A stretch of 13,248 bases of DNA from Candidatus Omnitrophota bacterium (GTDB lineage: Bacteria; Omnitrophota; Gorgyraeia; Zapsychrales; Fredricksoniimonadaceae), in NCBI GenBank assembly GCA_017987425.1, contig JAGNTT010000036.1, forward strand, positions 1 to 13,248. The letters are read 5' to 3'. Under the pieces are notes generated by a model. It made no database searches and was not told the origin of the DNA. It saw only the letters and a program-made list of their open reading frames with translations. Within the stretch, counting starts at the first letter, position 1. Each line of letters begins with the position of its first letter. Below, piece after piece: positions 8,114 to 13,248 of this stretch. Both the position numbers and the translations under genes were made by a program.

Positions 8114-8953
8114 ATGGAAACCAAAGAAGAAGAAATCAAGAAATCCTCACGTGATACTGTAGAATATCTGATTAACTCCACAGACAGGACACCGCCCATG
8201 GAATCGCCCAAGATGGAACAAAGCAAAAAGGTCCGCAATACAGTTGGTTTTCTGCTTACCGTTGTGATGTTGGGACTTACCGCCTATGTTCTCTATATTC
8301 AAAGCGAAAATTACAAAATTCTTGAACTTACCGCTGATCTAAATTCCAATGCCCATAACCATCAGGCTGAAAATTACCGTCATTATGTGAAAGAGTTCTC
8401 CACGACCAGCCAGCAGCTTCAGGATACCCAGACCCGTCTGGAAAAGATGACCATGGAGCTTGAGCTGGTCAGCAAGGAACTGGATTCGACCAAGTCTATT
8501 TTGTCTGAAACTGAGGCCTTGCTCGCGCAGTCCCAGCAGGAGAATAAAATTCTCAAAGGCGATCCGCAGGCCATGGCCAATATGCAAAAATTGTTCGGAT
8601 CGCAGGCAAACACGGCCAGCAAGAACATCGATACTTTAAAGAAGCAGAACGAAACATATGATGAAGAACTGACCAAGCTTCGCGGTGACTTAAATAATTA
8701 CCAGGTCAATGTCACCGACATCAAGGAAGCCAAATCCATCATCCGTGAACTGAAAAATAAGATCGCAAGCGTCAAAGAAAAGATGCGCGCGCTTAAAAGG
8801 GATGCCGCGGCAGCCAGGGAAGCCGCCCAGAAAGAACGCGATCGTCAGCTGACCCTTTTGGGAAATAACGGGTTTGTTACCAGGGACGGCGAGCTTCAGC
8901 TGACCAATAAACCCAAGAAGACCGTCGACATCGACGTCAAAATTGTTCCGTAA
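8114..8953 (+). CDS. Unrecognised single-pass membrane protein with periplasmic coiled coil
   Basis: I do not recognise a family for this 279-residue protein. Residues 1-42 form a polar tail that should be cytoplasmic, ending in a basic S-K-K-V-R. Residues 43-63 are a clear membrane segment. Residues 64 to about 245 are a long charged and Gln-rich coiled coil with heptad-like Leu, Ile and Met, probably in the periplasm by the positive-inside rule. A short tail contains G-N-N-G-F-V-T-R-D-G-E and then a Lys-rich, beta-prone end. GGAAAG at 8101-8106 lies seven bases before ATG. The gene shares the promoter at 7590 with the PilZ gene and ends before a strong terminator, so the two are probably co-transcribed and may work together. 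Its layout resembles that of structural or tethering envelope proteins, but the function is unknown. Confidence 0.87.
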   Translation: METKEEEIKKSSRDTVEYLINSTDRTPPMESPKMEQSKKVRNTVGFLLTVVMLGLTAYVLYIQSENYKILELTADLNSNAHNHQAENYRHYVKEFSTTSQQLQDTQTRLEKMTMELELVSKELDSTKSILSETEALLAQSQQENKILKGDPQAMANMQKLFGSQANTASKNIDTLKKQNETYDEELTKLRGDLNNYQVNVTDIKEAKSIIRELKNKIASVKEKMRALKRDAAAAREAAQKERDRQLTLLGNNGFVTRDGELQLTNKPKKTVDIDVKIVP

Positions 8954-8979
8954 TTGTTATTTGTGACATGAGAGAGATT

Positions 8980-9017
8980 GCAGGGGAGGGTTTAAAAACC
9001 CTCCCTTGCGTTTTTTT
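8980..9017 (+). terminator. Rho-independent terminator
   Basis: Arms at 8980-8993 and 8996-9009 pair over 14 positions on paper, with one G-T wobble. In practice the stem is GCAGGGGAGGG paired with CCCTCCCTTGC, closing a loop of about eight bases. Seven T residues follow at 9011-9017. It begins 26 bases after the coiled-coil gene stop and ends the PilZ operon cleanly. Confidence 0.92.
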
Positions 9018-9042
9018 ATGCTTATATCCATGAGATCTCACT

Positions 9043-9804
9043 ATGCTTTCCCGCCACCAAGATGCTGTTTATTCTTTGTCGACGTCTTCCGGTGTCATCG
9101 ACTACCGGTTGACGCGATCCGCCAAACGTAAAAAAACGGTGCAATTGTTTGTCCGTGCCTCCGGTGAGGTTGAGGTCCTGGCTCCGGTCCACTTTTCACC
9201 GCGTGTGATCGAGCAGTTTATTCACCGCAAAGCCGGGTGGATTGTGGCGAGGATTAAAGCTTTTGAAGAACGAGCATCTCAGCGTCAGCAGGATTTGTCT
9301 CAAGGGACCGGATTTTTATATCTGGGTCGGACATATCCGTTTGTCCTTCGCGTTTCCAAAGATTCCTGGGGCAGAATTCATTTTGATGAAGCGGGCTGGA
9401 CGATCGATATTCCCGAGGAAACCGGCAAAATTTCCAGCGCTGAGTACGCCCGGCAGTTTCTTGAGAAATGGTATAAAAGCCGGGCCAAGACCGTTCTGGA
9501 TGAGCGGGTGGCGATTTATGCCGAGAGGCTCGGCGAAATTCCCAAAGAGATGCATATTCGTTCCCCGAAGCGTTTATGGGGCAGCTGTCATCCTGTAAAA
9601 CGGATTTTGCACTTTAACTGGAAGATCATCATGGCGCCTATAGAGGTTGTGGACTATGTTGTGGTGCATGAATTAAGCCACCTCAAGGTTGCCGATCATT
9701 CCCGAAGGTTTTGGGCCGTGGTTGAAAAGTTTTATCCCGGGTACAAAAATTACAAAGGGTGGCTTAAGCTTAACGCACACCGCTTTGAACTCTTTTTGGA
9801 GTAA
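9043..9804 (+). CDS. YgjP-like zinc metallopeptidase (M48 / DUF45 family)
   Basis: This is a 253-residue member of the YgjP/DUF45 family of probable zinc metalloproteases related to SprT and WSS1. The substrate is unknown. The active site is clear: H-E-L-S-H at residues 209-213, with a further likely zinc ligand His219 in A-D-H-S, then F-W and a trailing P-G-Y-K. The L-W-G-S-C-H block near residues 183-188 is also a family hallmark. The N-terminal part, with R-K-K-T-V-Q-L and later V-L-A-P, fits the family. No membrane segment is seen, so it is probably cytoplasmic. Only 25 bases separate the T run of the previous terminator from ATG 9043. I see no convincing promoter there beyond a weak TG-plus-AT-rich element near 9019-9027, so expression may rely on read-through or on a promoter overlapping the terminator. 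The next gene starts after two bases. Confidence 0.9.
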   Translation: MLSRHQDAVYSLSTSSGVIDYRLTRSAKRKKTVQLFVRASGEVEVLAPVHFSPRVIEQFIHRKAGWIVARIKAFEERASQRQQDLSQGTGFLYLGRTYPFVLRVSKDSWGRIHFDEAGWTIDIPEETGKISSAEYARQFLEKWYKSRAKTVLDERVAIYAERLGEIPKEMHIRSPKRLWGSCHPVKRILHFNWKIIMAPIEVVDYVVVHELSHLKVADHSRRFWAVVEKFYPGYKNYKGWLKLNAHRFELFLE

Positions 9805-9806
9805 AT

Positions 9807-10028
9807 ATGCGTGTTTCTCTCAAAGTCGCTCCCGGAGCCAAACGTAATGAATGGATCGAGGAAAACGGCGGTATTAAGGTATGTCTGACCGCCCCGGCGG
9901 TTGATGGCAAGGCCAATGCCGCGTTAATTAAGTTTTTAACCGGCCATTTTGGGGTCAAACCCTCGCAAATCGAGATTATAAAGGGATTGAAATCCCGTCA
10001 TAAAATCATTAATATAGAGGGAATTTAA
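9807..10028 (+). CDS. DUF167 / YggU family protein
   Basis: This small 73-residue protein belongs to the DUF167 family, which is conserved in bacteria and eukaryotes and has no established function. It shows the standard marks: V-A-P-G-A-K-R-N near the start, V-D-G-K-A-N-A-A-L in the middle, then F-L, and a final I-I-K-G-L-K-S-R-H-K-I block. It is slightly shorter than many relatives, which reach about 95 residues, but appears complete. GGAG at 9798-9801, inside the end of the metallopeptidase gene, supports ATG 9807. The two-base gap means the genes are almost certainly co-transcribed. Confidence 0.92.
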   Translation: MRVSLKVAPGAKRNEWIEENGGIKVCLTAPAVDGKANAALIKFLTGHFGVKPSQIEIIKGLKSRHKIINIEGI

Positions 10029-10058
10029 AAAGGGTATTTTCATTATGGAGGCGAATAT

Positions 10059-10511
10059 ATGTCGTTAGAAGAGCAGATTGATAAGGATTATATTCTGGCT
10101 ATGAAGGCGCGTGATACGGCTCGTTCAGGCACGCTTAGTTTCTTGAGGGCGCAGCTCAAATATGCGCGCATTGAGCTTAAGACCGAGCGTGTGGAGGACA
10201 AAGAAGTGATTGTTGTCCTCAAAAAGCAGATCAAGCAGCGTCAGGATTCGATCGAGCAGTTCAAGCAGGGCGGACGTACCGACCTTGTAGGAAAAGAAGA
10301 ACAGGAACTCGGCGTCTTAAAAAGCTATCTGCCCGCCGAGATGTCCGCTGCGGAAATTACAGGCATTATCAAAGAAGTCATTAAAACGAGCGGTGCCTCA
10401 TCCATCAAGGACATGGGTAAAGTCATGAAAGAAGCCGGCGCCCAGTTGGCCGGACGGGCTGACAATAAAATGGTCAGCGAACTTGTTAAGGCCGAACTCT
10501 CACAGTTATGA
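10059..10511 (+). CDS. GatB/YqeY domain-containing protein
   Basis: This 150-residue stand-alone YqeY-type protein resembles the C-terminal, tRNA-contacting part of GatB, the amidotransferase subunit that makes Gln-tRNA or Asn-tRNA. The exact role of free YqeY proteins is not settled. The family pattern is clear: a charged N-terminal helical half with R-x-x-L-S-F-L-R, a middle L-x-x-Y-L-P segment, then I-K-D-M-G-K-V-M-K and G-R-A-D-N-K-M-V-S near the C-terminus. The start has an excellent GGAGG at 10046-10050. In other bacteria yqeY often sits beside rpsU or dnaG. Here it follows a DUF167 gene by 30 bases and precedes a polysaccharide deacetylase by 13 bases, a less usual setting. Confidence 0.93.
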   Translation: MSLEEQIDKDYILAMKARDTARSGTLSFLRAQLKYARIELKTERVEDKEVIVVLKKQIKQRQDSIEQFKQGGRTDLVGKEEQELGVLKSYLPAEMSAAEITGIIKEVIKTSGASSIKDMGKVMKEAGAQLAGRADNKMVSELVKAELSQL

Positions 10512-10524
10512 TCGTCTAAATCCC

Positions 10525-11310
10525 ATGATACTTTTTAAAAGGTCGATCTTTTATATCACGGTTTTTATTTGTGTCTGGACTGCTTTTGCTTTTTACATCA
10601 GGGACAAATATACGGTACCCATTTTAATGTACCATCAGGTGGATGCGTGCGGCACGTCCAAGTGCCCGTTGAATATTGTTTCACCTGAAGCCTTCGACCG
10701 TCAGATGAAGTTTTTGAAGAAAAACAATTACCAGGTCATCAGCCTGGATGATCTAATACAGGGGATAGCTAAAGGCGTTCTCTTCAATAGACGTTCCGTT
10801 GTGATCACATTTGACGACGGTTATGCTGATAATTACACAACTGCCTTTCCTGTTCTTAAGAGATATGATTTTCCTGCCCTGGTTTTTGTGGTTTCCGATT
10901 TTGTGGGAAAACCGGGATATGTGACTTGGGATAATTTGAAGGAAATGCAGGGTTCTGGTTTTGTAACCGGAAGCCATACCCGTAACCATCTTTATCTGCC
11001 GGAGGTCAAGGATCATACTCGTCTGGTGGATGAGATCGTTACCAGCAAGAAAGTTCTTGAAGATAACATTGGCAGAGAAATAGATTATTTTTCTTATCCC
11101 AGCGGAGGATACTCTGAGGAGATCAAAGATATCGTCAAGTCTGCGAAATATAAAGGGGCCTGCGCCACCAACCGCGGCTATGACCGTTTTAATACCAGCC
11201 GGTATGAGCTTAAGCGTGTCCGTATGAATGATACCGACAGCAATTTAGTGATGTTGGCGAAGGTCTCAGGTTATTACAATTTGTTCAGGGATTTCAAAAG
11301 TACGCATTGA
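10525..11310 (+). CDS. Membrane-anchored polysaccharide deacetylase (NodB / CE4 family)
   Basis: This enzyme probably removes N- or O-linked acetyl groups from an envelope glycan, such as peptidoglycan or an exported polysaccharide. Residues 7-24 form an N-terminal anchor with Lys-Arg before it, placing the catalytic domain outside the inner membrane. The NodB motifs are present: T-F-D-D-G at 95-99 with the catalytic and metal-binding aspartates, H-x-x-x-H at 151-155 (S-H-T-R-N-H), and Y-P-S-G-G-Y at 191-196. The P-I-L-M-Y-H-Q-V opening is typical of the YadE/PgaB-like branch. ATG 10525 is chosen because it puts the anchor at the N-terminus. A TTG at 10483 would add 14 residues and overlap the YqeY gene. 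The ribosome-binding site is weak, so coupling to YqeY translation is possible. The glycan-active gene downstream suggests shared carbohydrate metabolism. Confidence 0.92.
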   Translation: MILFKRSIFYITVFICVWTAFAFYIRDKYTVPILMYHQVDACGTSKCPLNIVSPEAFDRQMKFLKKNNYQVISLDDLIQGIAKGVLFNRRSVVITFDDGYADNYTTAFPVLKRYDFPALVFVVSDFVGKPGYVTWDNLKEMQGSGFVTGSHTRNHLYLPEVKDHTRLVDEIVTSKKVLEDNIGREIDYFSYPSGGYSEEIKDIVKSAKYKGACATNRGYDRFNTSRYELKRVRMNDTDSNLVMLAKVSGYYNLFRDFKSTH

Positions 11311-11334
11311 TCGAAGAAAAGGAAACGCAGAGTT

Positions 11335-13248
11335 ATGAATAAAAATTCAAAGAAAGCGAAATCTGAACGTTATCATCTTAATACCGACGGGTCATTCGTC
11401 ATCAACGATTACAATCATTCGCAGGCTTTTTCAAATTTTTTCCCCGGCGTCGCGGGCATGTGGGGTATTCCGATGTGGGTGTTTTACGTCAACCGCGGGC
11501 AGGGGATTTCCAGTTTCGGTATCGAATCCAAAGACCGAGCGATTCTCGAATTTCAGCCGGCCAACAAAGCCTACCGCATGACGTCGAATCAGGGTTTCCG
11601 GACATTCGTGAAAATCGGCCAGGGCGGCAAAGAAAAATTTTATGAACCGTTTCAGAATACGATCGGTGTTTCCTCCAAAATTCAAAGACGAATGATCGTC
11701 ACATCCCATGATCTGACAATCGAAGACGTCAATCCCGCTCTAGGGCTCAAATTTACGGTCAATTATTTTACGATGCCGGATGAACCTTTTGCCGCGCTTG
11801 TGCGCCGGGTCAAGGTTGAAAATATTTCCGCTAAAGCGCAGTCCATTCAGATGGTCGACGGGCTTCCCGTCATTCTTCCGTACGGCATGAAAGACTGGTT
11901 GAGCAAGAACATGTCGCGCACGGTTGAGGCGTGGGTGAAGGTCAGCAATCTTAAAAAGCGTGCGCCGTATTATCAATTGAATGTCGAAGTCGCCGACACA
12001 CCGCAGGTCACGCACATCAATGAAGGAAACTTCTATTTCGCTTTCGATGCTTCATCGCAAGGAAAGACCAATCTTCTGGCCCCGATCATTGATCCGGCAT
12101 GTGTGTTCGGGCAATCCACGGATTTTCTGGTTCCCGAAAATTTTCTCGCCGAAGGAAAGTTTGCCGTCAGTGACGAACAGTACAGCAGCAATCGTACCCC
12201 TTCCGCGTTCAGCTACGCACAATTTAATCTCAAACCGCGCGGTTCCAAAGAGATCATATCGCTGGTCGGTTTTGCGCATGACATCAGCCAGTTAAACCGC
12301 ATCGTGGCCCGTGCGGGCAAGAAATCATTCATCGACCAGAAAGCCGAACGCAATCGCGGTCTTATTGAGGGCATCAAGCAAATGTGTTTCACACGTAGCG
12401 CTTCCGGCGCCTTTGATCACTATTGCGGTCAGACGTTTTTGGATAACGTTCTGCGCGGCGGTCTTCCTGTCTCTCTTCAGACAGCTTCCGGACCGGTGGC
12501 CTTTAACGTCTACAGCCGCAAGCACGGCGATCCCGAGCGCGATTACAATTTTTTTACGCTCGCTCCGACATATTTATCACAGGGTAACGGCAACTTCCGT
12601 GACGTCAATCAGAACCGCCGCAACGACGTGTGGTTCAATGCAGACGTTAAGGACACCGCAGTCGTCAATTTCTTCAGTCTTCAGCAGGCTGACGGATACA
12701 ATCCGCTGGTTGTCCGCGGTCTAATGTTTTCCGTTCATGATACCGGTGCCGTCGAGGAACTGGTCAACCGCAACATCGAAGGCGCCAACCGCGACAAATT
12801 GAAAGAACTGCTTCTCAAAGGATTCATGCCGGGCGATATTTTCAAAGCTCTTTATCAGCATGAACTCAAGCTTAAGTCGACGCCAGTTCAGTTTATGAAT
12901 GAAGTGCTGGGCATCTGCCAGAAACAGGAATTGGCCGATCACGGCGAAGGTTTCTGGAGCGATCACTGGACTTATAATATCGACCTTCTTGAAAGCTACT
13001 TATCGGTTTATCCGGAAAATCTCCGTGAAATCCTCATCGATAAGAAGGCCTTTAGTTTCTTTTTCAATAATCATTATGTTCTGCCGAGAGATCACCGGTA
13101 CGTACACACCAAATACGGCGTGCGACAGTACCATTCGGTGGTTGAACGGGAAGGCGAGACCCATGCCAAACAAAAAGGATTTAAATTAAGAACGAAGAAC
13201 GGGCAGGGTGAGGTTTATTCAACGACGCTTATTGTGAAAATATTATGT
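11335..13248 (+). CDS. Partial (3' end missing) cellobiose-phosphorylase-like (GH94-like) protein
   Basis: An uninterrupted 638-codon frame runs off the right edge. The start ATG 11335 has AGGAAA at 11320-11325, nine bases upstream. The product matches my memory of a family of roughly 1,100-residue proteins annotated as cellobiose phosphorylase, with P-G-V-A-G-M-W-G-I-P near residue 40 and F-Y-V-N-R-G-Q-G. The N-terminal part is rich in beta strands, as in the super-sandwich domain of GH94 enzymes. At residues 421-426, N-F-R-D-V-N-Q resembles the F-R-D-x-x-Q sugar-binding motif of GH94. It is embedded in the unusual G-N-G-N-F-R-D-V-N-Q-N-R-R-N-D-V block. The region of the catalytic acid lies beyond the window, so activity and substrate cannot be judged. 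No signal peptide is seen, so it is probably cytoplasmic. It lies 24 bases after the deacetylase. Confidence 0.72.
   Translation, partial: MNKNSKKAKSERYHLNTDGSFVINDYNHSQAFSNFFPGVAGMWGIPMWVFYVNRGQGISSFGIESKDRAILEFQPANKAYRMTSNQGFRTFVKIGQGGKEKFYEPFQNTIGVSSKIQRRMIVTSHDLTIEDVNPALGLKFTVNYFTMPDEPFAALVRRVKVENISAKAQSIQMVDGLPVILPYGMKDWLSKNMSRTVEAWVKVSNLKKRAPYYQLNVEVADTPQVTHINEGNFYFAFDASSQGKTNLLAPIIDPACVFGQSTDFLVPENFLAEGKFAVSDEQYSSNRTPSAFSYAQFNLKPRGSKEIISLVGFAHDISQLNRIVARAGKKSFIDQKAERNRGLIEGIKQMCFTRSASGAFDHYCGQTFLDNVLRGGLPVSLQTASGPVAFNVYSRKHGDPERDYNFFTLAPTYLSQGNGNFRDVNQNRRNDVWFNADVKDTAVVNFFSLQQADGYNPLVVRGLMFSVHDTGAVEELVNRNIEGANRDKLKELLLKGFMPGDIFKALYQHELKLKSTPVQFMNEVLGICQKQELADHGEGFWSDHWTYNIDLLESYLSVYPENLREILIDKKAFSFFFNNHYVLPRDHRYVHTKYGVRQYHSVVEREGETHAKQKGFKLRTKNGQGEVYSTTLIVKILC

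Noticed and set aside
10483..10524. Upstream TTG start for the deacetylase, overlapping the YqeY gene
   Set aside because: It adds a polar 14-residue tail before the membrane anchor. ATG 10525 gives a standard anchored NodB protein.
11431..13189. Several short open frames on both strands near the right edge, suggesting a broken gene
   Set aside because: One frame is continuous from ATG 11335 to the window end and carries recognisable protein blocks. The short frames are shadows, and nothing is frameshifted.
1..13248. Defence island, prophage, transposon or CRISPR locus
   Set aside because: No nuclease, integrase, transposase, phage structural gene, terminal inverted repeat or spaced direct repeats are visible, and gene order and composition look chromosomal.

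Overview
The window carries ten protein-coding genes, all on the + strand and closely packed. Two are cut by the window edges. I see no rRNA, tRNA, CRISPR array, insertion sequence or integrase. The organism looks like a bacterium with a Gram-negative type envelope: an AsmA-family protein is normally tied to an outer membrane. Base composition appears close to balanced, and the standard genetic code works throughout. The mix of genes is an AsmA protein, several long membrane-anchored coiled-coil proteins without a recognisable family, a PilZ protein, and a large cellobiose-phosphorylase-like protein. It reminds me of uncultivated lineages such as Omnitrophota or other PVC-related bacteria. That placement is a low-confidence inference.

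Left part (1-7538). A partial gene enters from the left edge and encodes a highly charged helical protein with proline/alanine linkers and a TPR-like segment. After 162 bases with a possible promoter comes a likely operon of three genes. These are a thioredoxin-like DUF255 protein (YyaL/SPATA20 family), an unrecognised 519-residue protein with an N-terminal hydrophobic segment and a long coiled coil (start overlapping the previous stop as ATGA), and an AsmA-family protein 18 bases downstream.

Middle part (7539-9018). This two-gene unit is cleanly bounded. It has a good sigma70-type promoter (TTGTCA, 17-base spacer, TATACT), a PilZ-domain protein with both c-di-GMP-binding motifs, a single-pass membrane coiled-coil protein, and a strong rho-independent terminator. 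It is the best candidate here for an undescribed functional module: a c-di-GMP sensor paired with a coiled-coil protein that probably extends into the periplasm.

Right part (9019-13248). Here lie a YgjP-like zinc metallopeptidase, a DUF167/YggU protein, a GatB/YqeY-domain protein, a membrane-anchored NodB-type polysaccharide deacetylase, and the first 638 codons of a large protein resembling annotated cellobiose phosphorylases (GH94-like). The gene gaps are short (2, 30, 13 and 23 bases), so the five genes may be one transcription unit. The last two point to envelope or storage glycan metabolism.

Overall this is ordinary chromosomal sequence rather than a mobile island. Its unusual part is the density of long coiled-coil proteins next to AsmA and PilZ genes.
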